NCBI GenBank assembly: GCA_946479895.1
Contig: CAMLHT010000133.1
Span: forward strand, 1-9,852
DNA from: an uncultured Gemmatimonadota bacterium
Lineage (GTDB): Bacteria > Gemmatimonadota > Gemmatimonadetes > Gemmatimonadales > Gemmatimonadaceae
Length of the DNA: 9,852 bases
Direction of reading: 5' to 3'
Shown here: positions 1 to 6,468 of the stretch, in pieces
How positions within the stretch are numbered: position 1 is the first letter of the stretch
Layout: every line of letters begins with the position of its first letter
Translations under genes and position numbers: made by a program
Notes under the pieces: model-generated
The model's database searches: none
What the model saw: only the letters and a program-made list of their open reading frames with translations
Told to the model about the DNA's origin: nothing

Positions 1-944
1 AGCGCGACGTCGTGAAGAACGAGCGTCGCTGGTCGGTGGACAACCAGCCGTACGGGACCTGGTGGGAACGGCTGCCATCGCTCACGTATCCCGAGGACCA
101 TCCGTTCCACCACTCGCTGATCGGCTCGATGGAGGACCTCTCGGCGGCGAGCCTGGATGACGTCCGCGAGTTCTTCGTCGCGTACTATCGCCCGAACAAC
201 GCGGTGCTGACGATCGCGGGCGATTTCGAGAGGGGCGAGGCCATGGACATGGTGCGCCGCCACTTCGGGCCGATCCCCAAGGGACCGCCGCCGCCGCCCC
301 TGCCGGACATGTCGCTCCCCGACGTGTTCGGCCAGTGGAAGCGCGACGTCGTGCCCGATTCGGGAATGCTTCCGCGGCTGTTCCTGGCGTTTCGCACGCC
401 GACGTTCGGAAGCGACGCGTACTACGCGGCCAGCGTCGCCGGCGCGATCCTCGGGTCACGCAAGGGCAGTCGGCTGTATCGCTCGCTCGTGCGTGAGCGG
501 CAGGTCGCCTCGGACGCGAACGCGTTCACCTTCGACCTGTCGAAGGGCGCGGACATCCTGATCGCCGACGTGACGGCGCGGCCGGGAATCTCGCCGGAGA
601 TGCTCGAGCAGGAAGTGGCGCGCGAGATCGACGTGATGCATCGCGACGGCGTCTCGCAGGAGGAGGTCGATCGCGCCGTCGCCCTCATCGAGTCTGACCT
701 CGTGCGCGCCATGCAGTCGGCCGGCGACCGTGCCGACAAGCTGTCCATGTACGCGACGTACTTCGGCAAGCCCGAGCTGATCAACGAACAGCCCGAGCGG
801 TATCGCGCGGTGAAGGCGGAGGACGTCAACAGGTTCGTGGAGGCACGCCTGGGCGAGAACAACCGGGTCAGTCTCCTCTACGTGCCGCGGGACAGTGATG
901 CCGCCGGCGAGCCACTCGCGGCGGCCGCGGGTGCCGCATCATGA
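1..944 (+). CDS. M16 family zinc metallopeptidase, catalytic-type subunit (5' truncated by window)
   Basis: C-terminal part (about 313 residues) of an M16 (pitrilysin / mitochondrial processing peptidase-like) peptidase. The frame is open to the left edge, reading RDVVKNERRWS. In this family the Glu of such a segment, after the upstream HxxEH motif, is the third zinc ligand; here it is the codon at 21-23. HxxEH itself would lie outside the window. Then follow the PYG motif, the 'YYRPNNAVLTIAGDF' strand that closes the first M16 domain, a Pro-rich linker (PPPPPLP, about 286-303), and the second M16 domain with 'GSRLYRSLVRERQVA' near 463-510. The Tyr usually found just after that Arg segment is not evident. 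The stop TGA overlaps the ATG of a second M16 gene, so the two are probably translated together as heterodimer partners. The substrate is unknown, and a secretion signal cannot be judged without the N-terminus. Family assignment is firm; catalytic activity is inferred from the Glu segment only. Confidence 0.9.
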   Translation, partial: RDVVKNERRWSVDNQPYGTWWERLPSLTYPEDHPFHHSLIGSMEDLSAASLDDVREFFVAYYRPNNAVLTIAGDFERGEAMDMVRRHFGPIPKGPPPPPLPDMSLPDVFGQWKRDVVPDSGMLPRLFLAFRTPTFGSDAYYAASVAGAILGSRKGSRLYRSLVRERQVASDANAFTFDLSKGADILIADVTARPGISPEMLEQEVAREIDVMHRDGVSQEEVDRAVALIESDLVRAMQSAGDRADKLSMYATYFGKPELINEQPERYRAVKAEDVNRFVEARLGENNRVSLLYVPRDSDAAGEPLAAAAGAAS

Positions 945-2308
945 CGGCCACCGCATCGCCACGTCCGCCGCGGCCGATCCCCGGGCCGGCGCGCAGCTAC
1001 CACTTTCCGCACGTCGAGAAGGCCGAGCTTCCGAACGGCCTCCGCATCGTCGTCGCCCCGATACCTCGACTTCCGATCGCGACGGTGCTCGCCGTGGTCG
1101 ACGCCGGCGCGCTGTGGGATCCGAAAGGCCGCGAAGGCACGGCGCCTCTCACGGCAAAGCTGCTCGTCGAAGGGGCGGGGAAGCTCGAGGGCACCGAGCT
1201 CACCGAACACTTCGAGCGACTCGGCGCGACGATCGAGGCAGGCGCGGACTGGGATGCGGCGGTGATCTCGATGACGGCGACGTCGCAGCACCTCCGGCCG
1301 GCGTTCGGGCTGTTCGCGGACGTGGTCCGCCGTCCGCTCTTTCGCGCGCGGGAGATCGACCGATTGAAGTCGGAGCGCCTCTCCGACCTGCTCCAGCTCC
1401 GCGCCGAGCCGCGTGGCCTCGCCGACGAATCCTTCGAGGCGGCCGTCTATCACGCCGAGTCGCGCTATTCCACCTCGCTGGGCGGATCGGAACGGACGGT
1501 GGAGGCGATCGAGGCCTCGGATATCGCGGCGTTGTTTGCCGCGCGGTACACGCCCGCCACCACGACGATCGTGGTGACCGGCGACGTCACGATGCAGGGC
1601 GTGCTCGAGCTGGCGCGCCTCCATTTCGGCGACTGGACGGGATCGGCACCACGCGGGGCGCCGCGCGCCGACCGGCCCGCGCGCGCATCCTGTGCAACGC
1701 ACCTGGTGGTCAGGCGCGACTCGCCGCAGTCGGAGCTCCGCATCGGACAGGTCGGCGTTCCACGCTCCCACGCGGACTACTTCGACATCGTCGTGATGAA
1801 CGCGATCCTCGGAGGCCTGTTCAATTCGAGGATCAACCTGAACCTGCGGGAGGCGCACGCGTACACCTACGGCGCCTTCTCGGCCTTCGACTGGCGGCGG
1901 GACTCGGGTCCCTTCGTCGTCTCCACGGCGGTCCGGACCGACGTCACCGCCGCGGCGATCACCGAGGTCGTCGCCGAGATCGAGCGGATGCGTCGGGAGG
2001 CGGTGCCGCAGCAGGAGCTGACGCTGGCGACGAGCTACCTCGATGGCGTGTTCCCGATCCGCTACGAGACGACGGCGGCGGTGGCGGGCGCGCTGGCGAA
2101 CCAGATCATCTACGGCCTGCCGGACGATTACTTCGACACGTACCGGTCACACATCGCGCGCGTCACCGCCGATTCCGTCCAGGCGGCGGCGACGAATCAC
2201 CTCGATCCGTCGCGGATGCAGGTGGTCGTCGTCGGCGACCCTTCCATCGCCGACGCGCTGAAGGCACTTGGCCACGGCGAGTTCATCTCACGCACGGAAA
2301 CTCCATGA
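941..2308 (+). CDS. M16 family peptidase-like protein, non-catalytic partner subunit
   Basis: A 455-residue two-domain M16 protein. The start typical of the fold, 'ELPNGLRIVV' (residues 29-38), is present. Where an active enzyme has HxxEH, this one reads G66-T-A-P-L-T-A-K73, so both His and the Glu are replaced by Pro, Ala and Lys, and it should not bind catalytic zinc. The second domain has the 'NLREAHAYTYGAFS' segment (R303, Y308/Y310), matching the substrate-contacting Arg/Tyr pair of M16 proteins. This fits a non-catalytic but substrate-binding subunit working with the preceding gene, as in mitochondrial processing peptidase and bacterial heterodimeric M16B enzymes. The N-terminus is Pro/Arg-rich without a clear signal peptide. 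ATG at 941 is chosen because it overlaps the upstream stop (ATGA) and sits just before the fold begins. It also overlaps the Nudix gene by ATGA at its end. No good Shine-Dalgarno is visible, consistent with translational coupling. Confidence 0.92.
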   Translation: MTATASPRPPRPIPGPARSYHFPHVEKAELPNGLRIVVAPIPRLPIATVLAVVDAGALWDPKGREGTAPLTAKLLVEGAGKLEGTELTEHFERLGATIEAGADWDAAVISMTATSQHLRPAFGLFADVVRRPLFRAREIDRLKSERLSDLLQLRAEPRGLADESFEAAVYHAESRYSTSLGGSERTVEAIEASDIAALFAARYTPATTTIVVTGDVTMQGVLELARLHFGDWTGSAPRGAPRADRPARASCATHLVVRRDSPQSELRIGQVGVPRSHADYFDIVVMNAILGGLFNSRINLNLREAHAYTYGAFSAFDWRRDSGPFVVSTAVRTDVTAAAITEVVAEIERMRREAVPQQELTLATSYLDGVFPIRYETTAAVAGALANQIIYGLPDDYFDTYRSHIARVTADSVQAAATNHLDPSRMQVVVVGDPSIADALKALGHGEFISRTETP

Positions 2309-2853
2309 GCCTCGGCAAGCGATCCGGACGGCGGGTCTACACCGGCAAGGTGATCAACCTCGACGTGGACGTGGTCGAGTTCCCGAACGGGAAGACGGGC
2401 GAGCTGGAGATCTTCCGGCACCCTGGGGCCAGCGCCGTCGTCCCGTTTCTCACGGACCCGCGGGGCGACGATCCGCGGCTGCTTCTGATCAAGCAGTATC
2501 GGTACGCCGCCGACGGATACATGTACGAGATACCGGCGGGGCGTCTCGACGAGGGCGAGGACCCAGCGGATTGCGCGCGTCGCGAGCTCAAGGAGGAGAC
2601 GGGGTGCACCGCCAGGTCGATGGAACATCTTTACACGATGTTCACTACTCCCGGGTTCACCGATGAGCGCATTCACATCTTCATGGCGACCGGGCTCAGC
2701 CACGGGGAAACGGCGCACGAATCCGACGAATTCCTAACGGTAGAGACCGTGGCGCTCAGCCGGGCCCTCGAAATGATCAAATCCGGCGAGCTCAAGGATG
2801 GAAAAACGGCTGCCGGGATCCTCTTTGCGGCGGGCTTCATAGCGGGGGTCTGA
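2305..2853 (+). CDS. Nudix hydrolase, ADP-ribose pyrophosphatase type
   Basis: A 182-residue Nudix protein, probably hydrolysing ADP-ribose (or a related nucleoside diphosphate sugar) to AMP and ribose 5-phosphate in the cytoplasm. The Nudix box is complete at residues 79-101: G79, E85, then RELKEETGC, matching Gx5Ex7REUxEExGU, with Cys101 at the last, usually aliphatic, position. The Glu residues of RELKEE bind the metal. Pro116 lies 15 residues after the box, within 'FTTPGFTDE', the placement seen in ADP-ribose pyrophosphatases. The N-terminal strand region 'YTGKVINLDVDVVEFPNGK' is also typical of that subfamily. The ATG at 2305 overlaps the stop of the M16 gene (ATGA), so it is probably cotranslated. 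The frame is open much further upstream, but that part is only the shadow of the M16 gene. Exact substrate preference cannot be read from sequence; the subfamily call is good. Confidence 0.93.
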   Translation: MSLGKRSGRRVYTGKVINLDVDVVEFPNGKTGELEIFRHPGASAVVPFLTDPRGDDPRLLLIKQYRYAADGYMYEIPAGRLDEGEDPADCARRELKEETGCTARSMEHLYTMFTTPGFTDERIHIFMATGLSHGETAHESDEFLTVETVALSRALEMIKSGELKDGKTAAGILFAAGFIAGV

Positions 2854-2861
2854 GCCCCTGA

Positions 2862-2877
2862 CGGCAGGCAACTGCCG
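2862..2877 (+). terminator. short GC hairpin after the Nudix gene, possible terminator
   Basis: CGGCAG-GCAA-CTGCCG forms a perfect 6-bp stem closed by a GNRA-type tetraloop, 9 bases after the Nudix stop. No T-run follows, so if it ends transcription it is not a classical intrinsic terminator. Its position at the end of the M16-M16-Nudix run supports an end-of-operon role. Confidence 0.35.
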
Positions 2878-3005
2878 GCCCCCGAAGTGTGTCAAATCGG
2901 GGACAAGAACCACTCGCGTGTCCTTGTCATACGTCGCATCCAGAGGACATCGTGGCTGAAGCCCCGCTCCAGCAGAGTACGTCTAAGCCATTGCGTCACA
3001 AGCTC

Positions 3006-3033
3006 TTAACGCGTGTGGTCCACCCGCGTCTAA
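3006..3033 (+). promoter_or_regulatory. candidate ECF-type promoter upstream of the sigma factor gene
   Basis: TTAAC (3006-3010), a 16-base spacer, then CGTCTAA (3027-3033). ECF sigma factors typically use an AAC-containing -35 and a CGTC/TCTAA-like -10 with 16-17 bases between, and they often activate their own operon. A second CGTCTAA at 2980-2986 has only a weaker upstream partner (TGAAG at 2957-2961). This is pattern matching by eye without transcript data. Confidence 0.3.
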
Positions 3034-3134
3034 CAGGGCATGACGCCTGCCTTTCTGAGGGCGTCGCGCAGAGGCAGGGAATCGCCTCCGCGCGGGACCA
3101 CCACCCTTCAGTAGTGCCTGGGGGCACCGACGCC

Positions 3135-3770
3135 ATGGCCGAAGCCGCATACAAGCAGAAGTCGGCATTCGTTCCGACGACCCGCGAAAGACTCCGCGCT
3201 CTGGATGATGCAGGCGTCGTCGAGTCGTTCCTCGGCGGGGATGAGCGCGCTTTCCAGGAGCTGGTCGAGCGGTACCAGACCAGGCTCCTGAACTTCATCT
3301 ATCGCACGATCGGCGATCGCGAGCGGGCCGAGGACCTCGTCCAGGAAGTCTTCATCCGCGTGTATCGCCACCTCCATCGCTTCGACCGGTCGAAGAAGTT
3401 CTCGACCTGGGCCTACACCATCGCCTCGAACCTGGCGAAGAACGAGCTCCGGAACCGTTCCCGGAATCCGCTCGTGCTTTTCCAGACGATGCGGAGCACG
3501 AGCGAGGAGGACGACCGGCCGCTGCAGTTCGAGGACACGACCTCGCGGCCGGACGACATGTACCGGAAGCGCCACCTGCGCCAGCTGGTCGACCAGACGG
3601 TGGCGGCGCTGCCGGAGCACCACAGGCAGGTGTTCGTGCTGCGCGAGCTCGAGGGCAAGTCGTACGAGGAGATCGCGGAGATCACGCACTGCAACCTCGG
3701 GACGGTGAAGTCGCGGCTCAACAGGGCGCGCACGGCGTTCGCCGCGATTATAGAACCGTCGCTCGGCTGA
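3135..3770 (+). CDS. ECF (RpoE-like) RNA polymerase sigma factor
   Basis: A 211-residue sigma-70-family factor with only regions 2 and 4, the ECF plan. Region 2 spans about residues 35-106, with the core-binding helix 'DLVQEVFIRVYRHL' (67-80) and the -10-recognising 'FSTWAYTIASNLAKNELR' (89-106). Region 4 spans about 150-203, with 'ALPEHHRQVFVLRELEGKSYEEIAEI' and the helix-turn-helix 'NLGTVKSRLNRAR' that reads the -35. It should direct RNA polymerase to a stress or envelope regulon. The ATG at 3135 is preferred: it gives a normal ECF length, and a G-rich GGGGG lies about 10 bases upstream. An upstream GTG at 3114 in the same frame, or still earlier starts, are possible but would add non-conserved sequence. 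The next gene is a zinc anti-sigma factor, presumably its inhibitor, so activity is probably controlled post-translationally. ECF subgroup not assigned. Confidence 0.93.
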   Translation: MAEAAYKQKSAFVPTTRERLRALDDAGVVESFLGGDERAFQELVERYQTRLLNFIYRTIGDRERAEDLVQEVFIRVYRHLHRFDRSKKFSTWAYTIASNLAKNELRNRSRNPLVLFQTMRSTSEEDDRPLQFEDTTSRPDDMYRKRHLRQLVDQTVAALPEHHRQVFVLRELEGKSYEEIAEITHCNLGTVKSRLNRARTAFAAIIEPSLG

Positions 3771-3795
3771 CGCCGCCGGCGGGCAGGCTGGGCGG

Positions 3796-3809
3796 TAAAC
3801 TGTATACAT
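3796..3809 (+). promoter_or_regulatory. AT-rich island with -10-like boxes before the anti-sigma gene
   Basis: In strongly GC-rich surroundings, 3796-3809 contains TAAACT and TATACA, both resembling a -10 element, plus the 8-base palindrome TGTATACA (3801-3808). No -35 of sigma-70 type is visible at 16-18 bases upstream. It could be a separate promoter or operator for the anti-sigma gene, in which case the stem-loop just downstream would lie in the mRNA leader. Confidence 0.3.
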
Positions 3810-3814
3810 ATCGA

Positions 3815-3842
3815 CGCGAGGCGCCCTAACCGGCGCCTCGTG
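3815..3842 (+). terminator. 11-bp stem-loop between sigma and anti-sigma genes
   Basis: CGCGAGGCGCC, a 6-base loop CTAACC, then GGCGCCTCGTG: 11 consecutive RNA pairs including one G-U. It is followed by CCGTTT, only a short T-run. It could be a partial terminator reducing anti-sigma transcription relative to sigma, an mRNA-stabilising hairpin, or a processing site. The stem is directly seen; its role is inferred. Confidence 0.45.
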
Positions 3843-3924
3843 CCGTTTGGGCCGACATCTGGAACAGCACCCCGGCCGCTGTGTATCGTCATGCGACCAC
3901 AGTTGCACCGGAGACGTCGTCGAA

Positions 3925-4446
3925 ATGAAGTGTCGGCAGTTCAAGTCAAATCACGTTGGATTCATCGACGATGTCCTGCCCGCGGCCGACATGGCGGACA
4001 TGCGCCGGCACATTGCCGTCTGTCATAGCTGTGCGATGCTCGACGTTCGCATCCGGCGGAGCCTGCTGGTCGTGCGGAACCTTCGGCAGATCGAGCCCTC
4101 CGCCGATTTCTTTGCCCGGCTCACCGATGCGCTGAAGCAGGCCCCGCCGCCGGCAACGCGACGCCAGCCGCTCGCAGCCGCGGCGACCTTCATGGGCGTG
4201 ACGGCGGCGCTCGCCGCCGCGGTGTATTTCGCCATGGCGTTCACGGCCGACCAGGCGCCGCCGCCTGCGCCGCCCGCTGCGGTAACCACCGCCGCCGCGC
4301 CGGCCCGCGAGCTTCCCGTGACCGAGGCCTCGATCGCCGCCGCCGTTCCGGCGGGCATCCCGGTGTGGCCGGCCATGTTCATGGTCGGCGAGCTTCCGGC
4401 GCAGATCACGAACGCCGACCTGTTCGAGAACACGCTCGGGCGCTGA
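3925..4446 (+). CDS. membrane-anchored zinc-finger (ZAS) anti-sigma factor
   Basis: A 173-residue protein that probably sequesters the ECF sigma factor encoded just upstream. The N-terminal cytoplasmic domain carries the zinc anti-sigma signature exactly: Cys3, then 25 residues, His29-x3-Cys33-x2-Cys36. A single hydrophobic helix follows at about residues 83-106 (PLAAAATFMGVTAALAAAVY...), placing residues from about 107 onward outside the cytoplasmic membrane. That outer part is short, rich in Ala and Pro, and has no recognisable sensor domain. The ATG at 3925 is chosen because GGAGA lies 10 bases upstream and it places Cys3 correctly; an upstream ATG at 3847 would add an unsupported Cys-rich extension. 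Gene order sigma then anti-sigma is the usual arrangement. What releases the sigma factor (proteolysis or redox change of the zinc site) cannot be told from sequence. Confidence 0.85.
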   Translation: MKCRQFKSNHVGFIDDVLPAADMADMRRHIAVCHSCAMLDVRIRRSLLVVRNLRQIEPSADFFARLTDALKQAPPPATRRQPLAAAATFMGVTAALAAAVYFAMAFTADQAPPPAPPAAVTTAAAPARELPVTEASIAAAVPAGIPVWPAMFMVGELPAQITNADLFENTLGR

Positions 4447-4458
4447 GCGCATTCTTCC

Positions 4459-4542
4459 AGTGGGAGTGGGGGTGGGGGTGGGAGCAGGAGCGAGGGTGCC
4501 GTGAGTGCCTACTCCACTCCCACTCCCACTCCCACTCCCACT
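4459..4542 (+). repeat. hexanucleotide-repeat inverted repeat forming a 26-bp stem
   Basis: Bases 4459-4484 pair with 4517-4542 in RNA as 26 consecutive pairs, two of them G-U, and GGAG (4487-4490) with CTCC (4512-4515) extends it past a small internal loop. The right arm contains four perfect ACTCCC units (4516-4539) with imperfect copies on each side (4511-4515, 4540-4544, 4547-4552). The left arm contains the complementary GGGAGT and its wobble form GGGGGT. It lies between the anti-sigma and holA genes. No T-run follows, so it is not a standard intrinsic terminator, although it could block transcription or protect mRNA ends. Confidence 0.85.
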
Positions 4543-4553
4543 CCTGACTCCCA

Positions 4554-4571
4554 ACGTATATTGGGCGAATG
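4554..4571 (+). promoter_or_regulatory. -10-like box directly before holA, candidate leaderless promoter
   Basis: ACGTATATT (4554-4562) contains TATATT, followed by exactly 6 bases and then the ATG at 4569. Transcription starting the usual distance after a -10 would begin at the start codon itself. No Shine-Dalgarno is present. CCCAA (4550-4554) and TTGGG (4561-4565) form a small inverted repeat around it. The same motif and spacing occur before the TonB-like gene. No -35 is evident. Confidence 0.45.
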
Positions 4572-5618
4572 GCGGCGAACGCGGCACAGAAAGCACTCTT
4601 CAGCGCGATAGAGAAACGCGCATTCGACGCCGCGTATCACTTCGTCGGCGATGACGATTTCCGGAAGCACGAAGCGCTGACCCTGCTGATCAACGCCGCC
4701 GTCGACCCGGCGACGCGCGACTTCAATCTCGAGGTCCGCCGCGGCTCGGAGATCGGCGCCGAGACGCTCGGCTCGCTGCTCGGAACGCCACCGATGCTCG
4801 CCGATCGCCGCGTCGTCGTGATCCGTGACGCGGGCGCCCTGAAGAAGGACGCGAAGGCCGCCGCCGAGGATTACCTGCAGCGACCGGCGCCGGACGTGGT
4901 GTTCGTCCTCGTGCAACCGTCCGGTGAGAAGCCCGACCCGAAGTTCGCGAGGGCGACCACCGTCGTGTTCGAACCGATCTCCGGGCCGCAGCTTTCGCGC
5001 TGGATCGTCATGCGCGCCGAGCATTTCGGGGCGACCATCACGGCCGGCGCCGCCGAGCTGCTGCAGGGTTCGGTCGGCAACGACCTGCCCCAGCTGAACA
5101 TCGAGATCGAGAAGCTGGCGAGCTACGTGAGCGGCGGCGCGATCGACGAGGCCGCCGTCGGAGCGATCGTCGGCGTCCGCCGCGAGGAGTCACTCACGGC
5201 GCTCCTCGACGCCGTGGGCAACCGCGATGCCGCCGCCGCGCTCCGCATTCTTCCCGGCCTGCTCGAGCAGCCGAAGTCGTCCGGCGTGTTCATCGTGATG
5301 GTGCTGGGCATGCAGGTTCTCGGAACGGGATTCGCGCGCGCCCGCCTGGCGAAGCGCGTCCCGCCGGCCCGGCTCAGCGGCGAGATCATGAACATGATCA
5401 AGGAGAGCGGCGCGTATCCCGGCCGCTCCTGGACGGAGGCTGCCCACGCGTGGACGACCGCGGCGCCCAAATGGCCGACGCGCGACCTGCACGCGGCGGC
5501 CGCGACACTCCATGCCGCCGATCGCGCGCTGAAGGAGACCGGCCGCACTTCGGAAGAAGGCATTCTCCAGACGGCGATCCTCGCGATGTGCCAGACCCGG
5601 GGCAGGCGCGCGGCATGA
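4569..5618 (+). CDS. holA: DNA polymerase III subunit delta
   Basis: A 349-residue clamp-loader delta subunit (E. coli HolA is about 343). Delta is the wrench that binds and opens the beta sliding clamp so the gamma/tau complex can load it on DNA. Visible landmarks are the N-terminal 'YHFVGDDDFRKHEAL' (residues 23-37), equivalent to the family's Y-x-GxDxxL start of domain I. Next is the 'LLGTPPMLADRRVVVIRDA' segment (about 70-88), at the position where delta contacts the clamp. 'LPQLNIEIEKLASY' follows in domain II, then a helical C-terminal domain III. Intact Walker motifs are not seen, as expected for this non-ATPase AAA+-like subunit. The ATG at 4569 has no Shine-Dalgarno but lies 6 bases after a -10-like box. 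It overlaps the next gene by ATGA. Assignment rests on overall pattern and is firm, although delta is a poorly conserved family. Confidence 0.9.
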   Translation: MAANAAQKALFSAIEKRAFDAAYHFVGDDDFRKHEALTLLINAAVDPATRDFNLEVRRGSEIGAETLGSLLGTPPMLADRRVVVIRDAGALKKDAKAAAEDYLQRPAPDVVFVLVQPSGEKPDPKFARATTVVFEPISGPQLSRWIVMRAEHFGATITAGAAELLQGSVGNDLPQLNIEIEKLASYVSGGAIDEAAVGAIVGVRREESLTALLDAVGNRDAAAALRILPGLLEQPKSSGVFIVMVLGMQVLGTGFARARLAKRVPPARLSGEIMNMIKESGAYPGRSWTEAAHAWTTAAPKWPTRDLHAAAATLHAADRALKETGRTSEEGILQTAILAMCQTRGRRAA

Positions 5619-6466
5619 AGCGAGTCCTGGTCGCACTGCTGGTGCTCTGTGGGGCGACGGCGTCGCGCGCGCAGGAGATTCCGCCGGCCGCGGACAGCGC
5701 AATCACTCGCGCGCTGAAGACGGCGGAGCGGGACTCGGCGATGGCGCGGACGCTGCTCGACTCCATCGCCACGGCGAAGGAATCGAGCCTCCTCGTACGA
5801 GGGGAAGCCTCCTACTGGCTCGCGCGACTGACGCCGACGTCGGCCGACCGCGAGCGCGCCCTGGCGGCGCTGATCGTGGACCACGCGTTCTCGCCGCGGG
5901 TGCCCGACGCGCTGTTCGAGCTCGCGACACTGGAGCTCGCACGCAACGATCGTGACGGCGCGGTGCTGCACCTCTCCCGGGTCCTCGCCTCCGCCGCCGC
6001 CGACACGAACAGGGCCGGCGCGGCCCTGACCCTCGGCCGCCTGCTGCTCGAGCGCGGCGAGCTGCCGCGCGCCTGCGCGGTGCTGCTGAACGGCCGGAAT
6101 GAAGCGTCCGAGGCGTCCATCGAGCTCAGGAATCAGTTCGAGTTCTCGGCGTCGCGATGCCAGGGCGTGGACACCACCACGAGAGTCCAGCGCCGTCCGT
6201 CCGCGGACACGGTGCCCGCGCCACGCCGAACGGGCGCGTTCACCGTACAGGTCGCGGCGTACGACACCCGGGCCGCGGCGGAGCGACTCGCTACCACTCT
6301 TCGCGGCCAGGGGCTCGAGGCGCGCGTGGTGGGCAGCGCGAAGCCGTTCCGCGTGCGCGTCGGACGGTATGCGACCCGCGGCGAGGCCGAGACCGCATCG
6401 GACCGCGTGGATCGCATCGCGAAATCGAAGTCGATCGTCGTCGTGGTCGGGCCGGAGGAGCGGTGA
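5615..6466 (+). CDS. secreted SPOR-domain protein with helical repeat-like middle
   Basis: A 283-residue exported protein. Residues 1-19 form a signal peptide (MKR, hydrophobic VLVALLVLCGAT, then SRA before Q20). The middle (about 25-180) is Ala/Leu/Arg-rich and helical, with TPR-like spacing ('ALFELATLELARNDRDGAVLHLSRVLA', 'AGAALTLGRLLLERGELPRACAVL'), suggesting a TPR-type scaffold without a clear consensus count. A Pro/Arg/Thr linker leads to a C-terminal SPOR domain at about 207-279 ('FTVQVAAYDTRAAAERLATTLRGQGL', 'FRVRVGRYATRGEAE'). SPOR domains bind glycan strands stripped of stem peptides, usually at division sites, so a periplasmic cell-wall role is likely. The start overlaps the holA stop (ATGA), and the end overlaps or abuts the mutS start. 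The protein's specific function is not known to me. Confidence 0.85.
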   Translation: MKRVLVALLVLCGATASRAQEIPPAADSAITRALKTAERDSAMARTLLDSIATAKESSLLVRGEASYWLARLTPTSADRERALAALIVDHAFSPRVPDALFELATLELARNDRDGAVLHLSRVLASAAADTNRAGAALTLGRLLLERGELPRACAVLLNGRNEASEASIELRNQFEFSASRCQGVDTTTRVQRRPSADTVPAPRRTGAFTVQVAAYDTRAAAERLATTLRGQGLEARVVGSAKPFRVRVGRYATRGEAETASDRVDRIAKSKSIVVVVGPEER

Positions 6467-6468
6467 CC

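Larger units (their letters stand above)
2854..3134 (+). other. non-coding leader upstream of the sigma factor gene
   Basis: About 280 bases between the Nudix stop and the preferred sigma factor start. The sigma frame happens to stay open back to a GTG at 2889, but the translation there is irregular, unlike any sigma N-terminus and without family motifs, so I treat it as untranslated. It contains the GNRA hairpin at 2862-2877, an imperfectly spaced pair GACAAG/CTTGTC (about 2902-2928), and two copies of CGTCTAA (2980-2986 and 3027-3033) discussed as possible ECF promoter elements. A regulated promoter here is likely, given the gap in an otherwise packed region. Confidence 0.5.

Noticed and set aside
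895..2304. Upstream in-frame extension of the Nudix gene
   Set aside because: The extension is Arg/Gly-rich nonsense overlapping the M16 gene in another frame. The Nudix fold begins just after ATG 2305, which also overlaps the previous stop.
3040..3114. 24-codon leader ORF before the sigma gene
   Set aside because: No Shine-Dalgarno of useful spacing, no recognisable peptide, and it depends on an unproven promoter; kept only as a speculation in the findings.
2889..3134. N-terminal extension of the sigma factor back to GTG 2889
   Set aside because: The added 82 residues have no resemblance to sigma regions, the base composition is not coding-like, and the stretch carries promoter-like elements.
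4511..4552. CRISPR-like array
   Set aside because: The units are contiguous 6-base repeats with no spacers and no cas genes nearby.
6157..6468. N-terminal extension of MutS into the SPOR-protein gene
   Set aside because: The upstream reading is the shadow of the SPOR domain. Strong GGAGGAG 8 bases before GTG 6469 and the typical MutS beginning (TPLMQQY) fix the start there or at GTG 6463.
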